From: Priapulus caudatus
Lineage: Eukaryota; Priapulida; Priapulimorpha; Priapulimorphida; Priapulidae
Direction: 5' to 3'
Assembly: GCF_000485595.1 (NCBI RefSeq)
Contig: NW_014577105.1
Location: forward strand, 244,482 to 303,752
DNA length: 59,271 bases
In this document: piece by piece, positions 21,201 through 32,797 of the stretch
Position numbering within the stretch: the stretch's first letter is position 1
Layout: each line of letters opens with the position of its first letter
Program-made: the position numbers and the translations under genes
The notes under the pieces: model-generated
The model's input: the letters and a program-made list of their open reading frames with translations, nothing else
What the model was told of the DNA's origin: nothing
The model's database searches: none

Positions 21201-24200
21201 GCTGTATCTATGTTTAGGTACCTGTATGCAAATGTTCCTTACAGAGATCTCGATGGGTCATACTACCTACGCCAGGAGAAGGAAGGTCTCTTGTTTGGTC
21301 CGTATGAGGCTCCGGATAAAATGAGGATGTGTGATGACTGGGTGACAAACTGTGTTCCAAAAGGTATTCATAATCGATGATCATATATCAAGTTATGCTT
21401 TCCATTGAATATCTCACTGATAAACCATGGAAATATATATATATATATAGTGAAGATACAATCGCCTAGAGTTATTCGCAACTATCTGAAACATTGTCAT
21501 CCTCCTATTCACAAAGGAACCTTTGTTGTTAAGGAAGAGTTAAATCTGAATAGCAAAATTGATGGCGGAAAATCACAGTTAAAGTTTAATTTAAGCACCA
21601 TGCAGGCTAAAACTTAAAATAGTAGAATTTGTGTACCAAAACCATATTATTTTAATCTGATGACCTTGTGTGAATGGATTCTGCCATGTATTCTAATATT
21701 TATGTCTCTATTTCGTTAGGTTTTGGCATGGAACTGTTCGAACCGGATGTCGATCGCATTAGTAGAGAGGTGAATGCTGCCATGGATATGTTCCCTTGTT
21801 TACAAAATGCTGAGATCAAGAACGTCATCTCCGGTCCGATCACTTACTCGCCTGAAAATCTACCCTTAATCGGGCCATATCTGGATTTACCGAATTACTG
21901 GGAGGCTACTGGCTTTGGGTACAAATATAGATATTCACAAATTCACTTACTGTGTTTTTTTTTCTAAATCCTGGCATAATAATGCAATTAGTTCTATTTA
22001 AAGCTCAATACAGTCGAACCCGTATATAAGGGTCACTCAAGGAAAATACCCAAAGCGTCATTTACAGACAGTTGTTCATTCTAGGGGTGGGACGGCTGCT
22101 AACACAAGTTTAACTGTTTGTCGCAGGTATGGCATAGTACATGCAGGTGGTGCTGGGAAGTTTCTGGCAGACTGGATCATGAATGGAGAGCCTAGCTATG
22201 ATCTCATCGAATGTGACCCAAACCGCCATTCCCCAAGCTGGTTGACGCTGTAAGAACTGTAAAGTTAGCTACACTGTAAAGTAAAAGGCTGTGTAAGTAA
22301 CCTCACGTAGCAGTGGGTGAATTAACACTCGGTGCGTACGTCCTGCAGCGATTCTTTTTTACATAAAAGGTAAACAGCGAGTGTTCAGGTTAGGAAATAG
22401 AGATCATGCGTGTTGCTGGGTTTTCCTTATTCCGTTCTTGTTATTCCGTTCCGTTATTGTTATTAGTATTCCGTATTCCGTTCTTGTTATTATGATCAGT
22501 GTTCATGTAAAAACAAACCTGCAGATGAGCATGTGGATGATACCATTAGATAGACCTACTGTTGGAAACTGTTGCGGACATCCACTCATCAAGTGCAGTT
22601 AAATCATACTATTGTTTATACTAGTGCACGTAGGAGTTGCAAAACTTAAGTATAGTCACCCACCCTGTGCTTCGAATACTCCCCACAATCACGTATAATA
22701 CCAAACCTGTATATAAGGTTGCTCAGTGTGCGTAACGCTCATAGGGTCTATATGTCCCCCAGGGTACTGCCGGAACGTACCCTGGTTACGGTCCGGTATA
22801 CAGGAACGTACCCTGGTAAGTATCTGATATGGTTAGGGGTAGGGTTAGGGTTAGGGTTAGAGTTAGGGTTATGGTTAGGGCCGGAGTAGGCGTAGCTAGG
22901 CGACTTCCTAGACTCGTTAGTGGAGTAGGCGGGGTACGGTCCGGCATATTAGATAGTACCAGCAGAGCATATAAATCACGTTGATTTATATGCTCTGGTA
23001 CCAGGGTACGTTCCGGTATACCGGACCGTACCCAGGGTACGTTCCGGCAGTACCCTGGGGGACATATAGACCCTCTCAGCGTAAAGCCTGCCGCACACGG
23101 TGTGTCTTGTGCTGCGCCATCGGACACGCGTGCCTGATGGCGCAGCACAAGACACACGTGCTGCCGCGTGCAAAACACAGCGATTTTCTTGGCGTGTGGA
23201 AATATCACACTGTTTGATATTTTCTGCACGGTGTGGCAGATTCCACCGCGTGTGCGAGTCGCTGCTGTATATTGCACACCGGCTCTATGTAACCGACCAA
23301 TAGCAGCAGGTCAAGCGAGTCACGTGATCTTAACTTGCGGTTGCAGCGCGGTTGCACTGCGCGCTACACGCACTGTACACGCAGATCACGCACGTACACG
23401 CGGGTATACGCACGTACACGCGGCGTACACGCACGTGCACGCGCGGTACACGCACGTTACACGCGGCGTACACGCACGTACACGCAGGTACACGCACGTA
23501 CACGCACGTACACGCACGTACACGCGGGTACACGCGGATACACGCACGTACACGCACGTACACGCACGTACACGCGGATACACGCACGTACACGCACGTA
23601 CACGCACGTACCACGCCACGTACACGCATCGTACACGACGTACACGCGGGTACACGCGGATACACGCCACGTACACGCGATACACGCCACGTAACACGCA
23701 CGCGCGATACACGCCACGTACACACACAGCATACACGCACGTACACGCGGGTACACCGCGGATACACGCAACGTACACGCACGTACACGCGGCCGTACAC
23801 GCGATACACGCACGTACACGCGCGGTACACCGCGGATACACGCCCACGTACACCGGGTACACGACGTACACACGATACCGCATGTACACGCGGGGTACAG
23901 CACGTCACGCACCGCATACACGCACGACCACAGATACAGCGCGTGTACCGCACGTGCACAGCGGTACACGCACGTACACCACGGATACACGGATATACCG
24001 CACGTACACGCGGTACAGCACGTACACGCAGTCCCGCACGTACACACAGATACACGCACGTACACGCGGCGTACAGCGAGATACACGCACGAATGCGGGT
24101 CACACTCAGTACACGAAGATACACGCACGTACACGGCGGGTAACACGCATTAAAGCCACACGATCACGCGGCCGTACACGCACCGTACACGCCACGTACA

Positions 24201-27200
24201 CACGGATACACGCACACCACGCCGGGCTTACGACCGCATGCCCATCAGTGAGTCATCCTGGCGTGGTGTACCGCCGGTACGTTGCTGCGGTTTATCTCCG
24301 CTGTGTACCCGGTTTACGTGTAGCCCTGGTGCCGTATCTCCGTGTATGCTAACGGCGTGTACGGTACGTGGGCGGGTGTACCGGTAGCACGTTGGGGCTA
24401 CCTGAGTGGTAGCCTGTGCGTGTATCCAGCTGTACCGTGCGTGTACGTGCGTCGTATCCGCGTGTACGTGGCGTGTACGTGTCGTGTATCGCCGGTACCC
24501 GCGTGCCTACGTTCGTGTACATGCGTGTTACGTGCGTGTACGTGCGTGCTACGTGCGTGTTACGTCGTGTATCGCGTGCTACGCTGGGCGCTGTAACGTG
24601 CCGTGTACGTGCGTGTATCCGCGGTACGCGTGTACAGTGGTGTACGGCGATGTACGTGCGTGTACCCGCGTGTACGTGCGTGTACCCGCGTGCACGTGCG
24701 TGTACCCGCGTGTACGTGCGTATACCCGCGTGTACGTGCGTGATCTGCGTGTACGTGCGTGTACCGCAGTGCAACCGCGCTGCAACCGCAAGTTAAGATC
24801 ACGTGACTCGCTTGACCTGCTGCTATTGGTCGGTTACATAGAGCCGGTGTGCAATATGACACAGCGACTCCGCACACGGTGTGGAATCTGCCACACGTGG
24901 CAGAAAATATCAAACACGTGTGATATTTTCCACACGCAAGAAATCGCTGTGTTTGCACGCGCACACGGTGTGTCTTGTGCTGCGCCATCAGGCACGCGTG
25001 TCCGATGGCGCAGCACAAGACACACCGTGTGCGGCAGGCTTAAGGCACAGCTGAAGTCTCATATAGTCATGTGGCCATTCTACAGAGTTGGTTTTCACCG
25101 TTTCACTGTCATTAACAGGAAATGCCAAGTGTGTCCTTTTTAGGTGTTCATTCTGTAGAGGTGACTGCTAATGCATAATATAATAATATCCTACCATCTG
25201 ACCTCAGGCGTGAAGGATACAGATCTATGAATGCGTCATCCCCCACCAAATATATTTAGTGACACTTACGTGTGTTTGGCCTTGCAGTAACTACCTGTTC
25301 GACAAGGCACGGGAATCGTATGGTCTTAACAACCTAGTAGGGTACCCAAAGGAGGAGCGGTGGGCAGGGCGGCCAACCGCTCGAACCAGTGGGGCCTACG
25401 ATGCTATGATCAAAAGGGGAGCAGAGATGGGCTTTCATGCCGGTGCGTAATCACACTAATGATGCCAACATAGTATTGCCGTGTTTAGACAAGTACAAAT
25501 TAGTGCATGATTGGACAAAATATTACGGTATTATTGGTGAAAACAGCTGTTATTTGTTTGAATATTATTTCATTAGTCTGCAATATTATGCAGTTATCAA
25601 TTGCAGTATTATTAAATTATCTGCTGTTATATTTTATTTCTCTAGTGTAAGTTTACATTAGGAAAACACACCCATTTTTGTACTTTTATTAGGACTTGAT
25701 CAAATATTGGAACGTGAATATTTCTGTGAAATTTACCACAATGAATGAATGAGAATGTTCAGCACTATATATGTGTGCGTGCATGCGTGCGTGCGGGAAT
25801 GCGTGTATGTTGTATATATTTGTATAATATAACAAACTTGTACTGCCCTTTAGGATGGGAGCAGCCACACTGGTTTGCCCTTCCTGGCGATACGGCAGGT
25901 TATGCTCCCAGCTATCGGAGACCAAACTGGTTTAAGCCAGTCTGCCGCGAGGTAGAGGGAGTACTGAACAGTGTAGGAATTATTGACCTCACACCGTTTG
26001 GAAAGCTCCGAGTTACTGGAAGAGATGCGGCCAAGTTTCTTATCTACATAAGTGCAAACTTCCTCCCAAAGGCGAGTCAAGGCACTAATATTAGATAATA
26101 TCAGTAGTAGATAATAGGGAACTTTATCCTTTTATCTATACTCCTGATAATATCAAGAGCTAATAAATACCTAGAGTGTACAACGGGAAAACGGGGAAAT
26201 AGTGCTATTTCACGGCAATATTATTCTACTTTGTATGCGGTTCTAGACTAAGTTCATGGTATTGCGTTAAGCAGCATTCTTTTCTCTCTAAAATAAGACC
26301 CACTGCTTGTCTCTATACTATACTCCTAGGCCGAGATATTGGAGCGTAATCATGCCTCCCACAGGCCTCACGCCGCCTCGCATCCACAATATTCACTATC
26401 CTTCTCGCCTTTTGCGGGTCTGGCTATCGTTTTCGGTCGCCGCTTGGAGCGCTGATAATTGATGTCACATGCCCAAATTTGGTACTCTTACTACACCATA
26501 TAGTAACTGAGCTGCGTTGTAGAGACTTAATTTAGAAAACATTGCCGGCTCCATCATGACGGGCATTAGCCGTGCTAGGAAAGATAATGGGAGATAAGGG
26601 CATAGACGATGCCACCGAAAGTCACCGATGATAACCTAAAAGCCGTTCATTCATAAAGTTATCGCGGAAAAAAACAAACTCTCACGAAGCGACTTTCCTA
26701 ACCCGCAAAAAGCGAGAAAGATAGTGAATATTGTGGATGCGAGGCGCCGCGAGGCCTGTGGGAGGGAAAGTTTACGAGCCAATATCTCAGCCTAGGAGTA
26801 TCGTATTGACATGCGGTTGGTCTTGTTTTGGAGAGCAAATAATTCTGCTTAATGCAACACTATAAAATTATTCACATAGACTCGATCACAGCCTAGAAAA
26901 ATAAATAAAAAGCCTATAAAAATTAATAGAATAATATTGCCGTGAAATAGCACAATTTTCCCGTTTTTCCGTTGTACACTCTAGGTGTTTATTAGCTCTT
27001 GATAATATTGCTGCACACTGGTATTCTCTCTCTATATATATATGCATTTGCTAGATGATAATAACTTGATAGTTTATGTATTTATAACTTTGTGATAGTG
27101 GCAGGATTAAAGTCCTACACATACCCATGTCCTTGAATAAACTTGATACTTGAATAAACTTTAACATTATCGTTTAGGTTGGTTCAACTACAATCACGCA

Positions 27201-30200
27201 TATGCTCACCCCTAAAGGACGTGTCTACGCAGAATTGACAGTCACTAGGTTTGCCTCTGACGATTTCCTGTGCATAACAGGCTCTGGATCAGAACTGCAT
27301 GATCTGAGGTTAGAGCCCATTGGCAGTTAATTATAATTGTCCATGTCCGTGATTAGAATGCTTGCATGCCTATATTTGTATATGTACGTTTGTATGTGTG
27401 CATGCGTGAGTGCATCCGTCATTTTATACATGCATGGGAGCATGAATATATTCGAATAATAATTTCTTGGAAGATTACCAAATCATGTGCACACATAAGG
27501 TCTTTTTTAATAGACAGCAAAAAAGTGCAAACATTGATCTAAAGGTGTTTGTGAGCAAGTCCTGAATTGTTGCCAAAACCAACAATGCACTCAATGTTGA
27601 TGAGATATAAAACGTTTTTGCTCCATCGGGACAAATATCAGTTTTGAAAGTGACGCGCATCTGTGTGAAGTGCGTTCGAGAGTCAGGGCCGTAGGCTGAG
27701 CAAATTCCTAAGGGGGGGGGGCAACATTTAATGACTCAACTGTGTAATGATGAGCAACGGGCGCAGCTCTTAATTGATCGACGTCCATATAGTGTGGCAG
27801 AGGTGGGTGTGAGACAAAGCTTTCACGGATAATCACGTCAAAATGATTTACGATTATTAGCTCAACTTTTTTTACATTTTGAGGGGGCAGCTGCTCCCCT
27901 TAGCCCCCCCTCCCCCCACAGGCTACGGCCCTGGAGACTGTGTGTCATAAACCATGCAGTAATCAGACTGTGCTAATAGGCGAGTTCGTAGTTAGCCAAG
28001 GGGTTGTGTGACGTCACAGGTCACCGGGTTATTTGTGACAAAAATCGGTGAAATCTCGAGTGCGGAGTGCACTGTCGGTTCAGTACGTGTATGTACATGT
28101 ATTCTGCGTACGTGCACACGCACGCGCGCACTTGTATACGTGCACATGCACGCACGCACGCACGTGTACGTGCACACGCGAAGACTGTAGCATTACAATG
28201 ACACAGATGCATGCGTATGTGTATTGCATGTGCGGTCTAAATACGAAATGTTTTTCACAAATGACCTAACCATATTCATGAGGTTATGAGATTAACCCGG
28301 AAGAATTCGCGGCCAGGTTCGCGCATACGCAGACCGTAATTACAAGCTCACTTATTCCCGGCAGGTGGATGCTAGAGAAGCGACGCGAGGGAGGTTATGA
28401 CGTCACCATCGAGAACACGACCGACGCCCAGGCCTGCCTCGGCGTTGCCGGCCCGAGATCCCGAGAGGTTCTCGCCGAGCTCACAGATGAGGACTTGTCA
28501 CATGAAGGATTTCCATTCATGTGTAACAGGAGGATGTCTGTGGCCGGCATTCCGGTAACAGCCATAAGGATTTCCTACACAGGTATAGGGCTCAGTCTAT
28601 AGATCGTGCCTACCTCACATGTAATTCCTGAATCATTGAATCATTGAATCAAAATTTCCATGCATCATGGCTCGATATCTTTTCGCAATTAATGCGATGC
28701 CGTTTATAGAAATTGTCCCATCTCCAATACAATCGCAAAGCAATTACACGCTGACTTTAAAGCCTAAGAAGATTTTCGTAGGTGTAGTTAATAATTAGCA
28801 CTAAGAGAAATAACGAATAACTTGGCAACAAACATGAATGTTCAGCAGTAATTAATAATAAACATGTCCCTGATTATATATGTCATGGGTCGAAATAATA
28901 AGTGGCCCGCGGGCCCGATGCCCGTATTTTAAGGCTCTGGCCTGACATTTATAATACTAGGAAGCCCGACGGGCCCGGTAGAAAATCCACCCCCAGCATG
29001 ACAAAACAGTATTCTGAGAATGATGCGGGCTGGTAATTTGCCTGGCGGGCCTGTAAAATCCCGTACCTACAGACCCGCCGGCTGGTCTGTAAAATTTCAA
29101 ACTAATTTCTACCCGGCCTGTATGTAATGTGATGCTATAGTCTGCAGTGATGCAGCAGAGGTTGCTTGATGTCATAGGAAAAGTGAAGGTCACACGTGCA
29201 AACAACTTCAAGGCTATACTGACTATATCCCACTTTGCCAGCCCTGCTGTGGGCACACACCCTCCCAGCAATGGCTGAATATCACGTTTAGCTACTTTCT
29301 TGTACGCATTCATCCTTGCTCACTCGATCCTCTGTTTATGTAGCGTTCACGTGCTATATTTGGCCAGGGCCAGGAAATGAATACCCTGCCTGTGGTCAGG
29401 GAACATGTGCCATCTGGCCAACCAGCGTTGTACTAAGAACACGAAGCTCACAATCATCGTACAGCGAATGCTGCTGCTGCAGTATATGTCACGTTTGTAG
29501 TTTTTTTTTGCTTCAGGTTTGACACATACACTGTCACACACTGGTGTTTAATGGCTTTTATGGCCCCCCCTCGTTGGGTTGTGGTTTCCAGGTGAACTTG
29601 GCTGGGAGTTGTACCACAGCCGCGAGGACACGCTCAAACTCTACGAGGCCCTGCTGGCTGCTGGTGCCAAACACAGCATTATCGACTTTGGCACTTATGC
29701 ATTGAACTCCATGCGAATCGAGAAGGGATTTCGTGGTTGGGGTGCAGAGGTACAATGGGCACAGATAAATGTCATCAGCATCCCAGTTATTGTTCTGTAA
29801 TTTCTTTATTTATATTTTTATTTCTTTAAACTTATTTTTTCTTTTGATATAAATATTATGGTCTAAGCCTATGATATAAATATAATGTTTTGAACTATAA
29901 CTACGATCTTTAAATAGGAGTTATATAGCTAAAATAATGTGCACCCTATCGATGAATATTGCAGCCATCAGTATGTATGTGTTTATAGAGGTGAGTACAA
30001 TTAAATGTTGTGGAAATTTGCAATATGGAAGTGGAGGTAAATGATGGAACCTGGCCTGTGTCTTTCAGATGAACCTTGATACTAACCCTCTAGAAGCAGG
30101 CCTGGAGCGTTTCATCAAATTGAACAAGGTCATTATGTTACTACATGAGGCTACTTGGCTATTTTTGCACAGAACTAAATATATATTATGATATCAAATC

Positions 30201-31672
30201 TATAGATACGTTCGTTATTATTACTAATTTTTGAGAATTATGTACTTGACATGGTGTTGTGGCCATTGTATTTTCTTGCATCATAAGGTAATGCAATTAT
30301 TAACAGCATGATTTATCATTCAGTAATTGCACTATTTCAGAAAGCTGACTTCATTGGCAAAGAAGCAGTAACCAAGATTAAGGAAGAGGGATTGCAACGC
30401 CATCTGGTGTTTATGACCGTTGACACGGAAGAAAATGGTCCAGATCCAGAAGGGAATGAAACTATCTGGCTAAATAACAATGTATATTAATCAATAATGA
30501 ATATAGATTTTATAGTAGTCACATGTTGATCGCACACATCTATTGAAGGTGCACTTTAATATTCAACAAAGCAAAACGAACAAAAAGGCACTTTTCCTTA
30601 ATACTGCATGACAGGGTATATTGTAGCTGATCATGGAACTGGAATTGTTACAAACATCTCCATTGGTACCGTATGTCGTTAACACATTTAGTGGACCTTA
30701 CCAACTAAAAATACAACCTGTGTAGTGTAGCTGACTAATGTTGTAATGTTGGACATAATGGTAGGTTGTTGGGAACACAACATCAGGCAGCTATGGTTAT
30801 CAAGTGGGACAGAGTATAGCCTTTGCCTATCTACCTGTGGATGTGAAACCGGGTGAGACAGTGCAGGTGGGTAATAAGTTTATTTAAAAATGCTAAGTTC
30901 CTAGTTAACCTGCATATCAATACGATTTCTCTGTCTGGTATACACAGGGTTCACTAATAGATTTTATTTGTACAGGACATTCAGTACTATAAAATTATAT
31001 TATTACAGGACCAGCATTATCATCAGACCAAAAACATTTCCAGCAACTAAAACATGTACATTATATGTATGAATCAATGGGGTATATTATAATGTTGCCA
31101 TATTTTAGTAGCTATAAATATAATAATTGGGTTATAATAACCATAATATTATTATAGTATCTATGAGTATAACAATGAGGTTGTTGAAGCTTGTAGGTGT
31201 TATTTGGTGCACTCTGATTGATTTGCCATACATTCTACAATAAGGACATATCAATATAACATCAAGGATCGTTTTTCAGATATCACATTTTGATTTTGAC
31301 GTGGTTCACGGATTTATTCAATTGACTCTCAATCGGGGTCATCATAGGAGTCGTGCTCATCAAAATAACTATGCATGGGAAGAGCCAAAACAAATTTCAT
31401 TAGCCCAAATTCAGTTCAGCTAAAATATATTCGATATGCCACTTTTTAAATGCAAAAATATACACATCATAATCTATAGGAATTTACTAAATCTTGCTAA
31501 ATTACTTTATTTTAAGATTTTTCTTTTACTTATGGAGCATAATTATTGCTGTTATTTCGTGTTATTTTTTCATTCTTTCTATCTACAGGTAGAACTACTG
31601 GGTGAGAGGAGAAATGCCATTGTACAAAGCAAGGCGCCAATATTGACTGAGGCAGCTAGGGGCACTCAGTGA
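18212..31672 (+). CDS. DMGDH: Dimethylglycine dehydrogenase, mitochondrial (17 exons)
   Basis: Flavoenzyme that oxidatively demethylates dimethylglycine to sarcosine in the mitochondrial matrix, passing the one-carbon unit to tetrahydrofolate (family knowledge). Exons: 18212-18454, 18840-18938, 19623-19787, 20331-20535, 20861-20990, 21245-21363, 21720-21918, 22127-22249, 25288-25442, 25854-26071, 27178-27308, 28365-28582, 29592-29749, 30069-30128, 30341-30481, 30765-30866, 31589-31672. All phases agree and give 849 aa plus TGA (human about 866). Exon 1 has the FAD-binding [15 protein letters not shown]. The exon 1/2 join makes STWHAAGL, whose His covalently holds FAD. Further family hallmarks are DGHIDPYSL and [17 protein letters not shown]. 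Exons 10-17 encode the folate-binding GcvT-like half ([19 protein letters not shown]). Intron 10 uses a GC donor. The start is uncertain: the N-terminus is not Arg-rich, and an acceptor-like CTATAG at 18271-18276 allows an unseen upstream exon with the mitochondrial targeting peptide. Confidence 0.96.
22737..23080. mobile_element. Palindromic MITE with telomere-like repeats, copy M3 (DMGDH intron 8)
   Basis: Starts GCTCATAGGGTCTATATGTC and ends GACATATAGACCCTCTCAGC. The interior has seven GGTTAGGG-type units (22831-22880), and a separate perfect hairpin AGAGCATATAAATCA (about 22963-22995) has been inserted. Foldback FB2 begins 4 bp beyond its right end. Confidence 0.82.
23085..25040. mobile_element. 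Giant foldback element FB2 with CACGTACACG minisatellite arms (DMGDH intron 8)
   Basis: 1,956 bp from AGCCTGCCGCACAC to its complement, flanked by TAA on both sides (23082-23084, 25041-25043). The unique part of each TIR is about 290 bp; the arms continue as CACGTACACG repeats that invert to CGTGTACGTG after about 24.3 kb, so almost the whole element can fold on itself. Each end also contains its own hairpin with perfect 21-bp arms (23101-23121 / 23136-23156 and the mirrored copy from 24969). No true gene; long His/Tyr/Arg frames are repeat translations. The TAA duplication and structure suggest a non-autonomous PIF/Harbinger-like or Foldback element. Confidence 0.85.
26101..26147. mobile_element. 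Mini-palindrome element MP5 (47 bp; DMGDH intron 10)
   Basis: Ends TCAGTAGTAGATAATAGGGA and TCTATACTCCTGA (imperfect). Flanked by TAATA at 26096-26100 and 26148-26152. The right TAATA is also the left flank of FB3. Confidence 0.75.
26153..27002. mobile_element. 850-bp foldback FB3 with mini-palindrome-like ends (DMGDH intron 10)
   Basis: Ends TCAAGAGCTAATAAA and complement, with arms of about 300 bp (ACGGGAAAACGGGGAAATAG near the left end, mirrored at the right). Flanked by TAATA at 26148-26152 and 27003-27007. The terminal TCAAGAG and the 5-bp duplication match the mini-palindromes, making this a candidate longer family member. No coding capacity. Confidence 0.8.
27684..27933. mobile_element. 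hAT-like MITE (DMGDH intron 11)
   Basis: Ends CAGGGCCGTAGGCTGAG and CAGGCTACGGCCCTG with G/C homopolymer runs inside (GGGGGGGGGG near the left, CCCCCCC near the right). Near-duplicate flanks GAGAGT / GAGACT. CAGGG...CCCTG ends are typical of hAT elements. Confidence 0.65.
28085..28190. repeat. ACGTGCAC-rich simple repeat (DMGDH intron 11)
   Basis: Alternating purine-pyrimidine sequence of GTACGTGCACACGCACGC type, similar in composition to the FB1 and FB2 cores but without inverted ends. Confidence 0.7.
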
Positions 31673-32009
31673 ATGCAGTGTCATCTAGCATATTATATAC
31701 ATTTGAAGAATATGGGCAGCACACAGCAATGAGCTCGGGAATGTTCTTATCTTCAATTTAGTTTAGTGTTAGGTTTAAACTAGTTAAAATTGACGTTAAA
31801 GGACCCATATAAATAATGTATACTTTATATGCATATATGTTTATATATATATACACACATTTACACGTACATGTTTATGTGAGTGCGTGCGTGTGTAAGT
31901 GTGTAGGTGTTTATACATATTCACATGCCATTTATTCTATAGATCGATGTTTTTATTCGTATATATCACATGCTCCATCTATAATATGTAACCCCGTGTA
32001 TGATATCAA

Positions 32010-32072
32010 TCAGAAGTAGATAATAGGGAATTCTATTCTCTAATAGGAGATTTCCCTATTATCTACTTCTGA
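32010..32072. mobile_element. Mini-palindrome element MP6 (63 bp)
   Basis: Ends TCAGAAGTAGATAATAGGGA and complement, flanked by exact 6-bp TATCAA (32004-32009 and 32073-32078). It lies 340 bp beyond the DMGDH stop codon, possibly in its 3' UTR. Confidence 0.87.
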
Positions 32073-32290
32073 TATCAATGTATACTATATATGCATATGT
32101 GTATAATACGTGGATATATCGTTAAGTTCTTGGCACACTGAGGTCTTGTCATATATGATAGTACATGGGTAATGTGTAAATTATGAGAGTGTTCAGCTTT
32201 CTCGGTTTCCAATTGCTACGTGTGCTGTGTATAGCAAGTATAATAATGAGCATAAGGAGAGATCAGCTTGATTGTTTCAACAAAGATTCA

Positions 32291-32304
32291 TTTATTGTAA
32301 TAAA
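32291..32304. promoter_or_regulatory. Candidate back-to-back poly(A) signals of two convergent genes
   Basis: TTTATT at 32291-32296 is AATAAA on the minus strand, and AATAAA lies on the plus strand at 32299-32304. They sit between the DMGDH stop (31672, + strand) and the glycine-rich gene stop (32798, - strand). Either or both could serve these tail-to-tail genes. The evidence is only position and hexamer. Confidence 0.4.
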
Positions 32305-32797
32305 AAAACAATATTATTAGATAAAATGATGGTTTATATATACATATGATGGCCTTATCAAAGTCACAATCGCTTATAAACACGTGCTGGACAAGAGGTA
32401 CCAACAGTTCCTTGTACCTCGGACTATGCCACCAGCAATATGTGCACGCATGGCAAAGTCCGGTTAATTCTTATTCGTTCCAGTGTGGCAGAAATATTGA
32501 GAACTGATATCATTGCTACTTGATTATCTAGTTTAACAGGCGCAACCATACCGTAACTTGTATGAGCATAGCCTTACAGTCGTTTTCCTCAAAATTAAGA
32601 AGTGAACTGGGAAAATTGTTCTGCTGAGTGAAACACAGGGGAGTACTACATGTATACAACATGGTCACTTTGGTATAACATGGTAATGTTTGATTAGCTG
32701 TTTAGAGACCTATACATGAGCTACACACGCGCACGCCGAAAAGGTAAAGCGACACTTGGACGCGAAACAGTGATTGAAACGGATGTGCAATACACGT

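Noticed and set aside
23168-25143. 394-codon Tyr-Thr-His-Val-rich frame and its mirror frames
   Set aside because: CACGTACACG minisatellite arms of FB2 in an intron.
30600-30700. Possible extra DMGDH exon (GGGTATATTGTAGCTGATC region)
   Set aside because: Exons 15 and 16 already join in phase with continuous family-like sequence; an insert would disrupt it.
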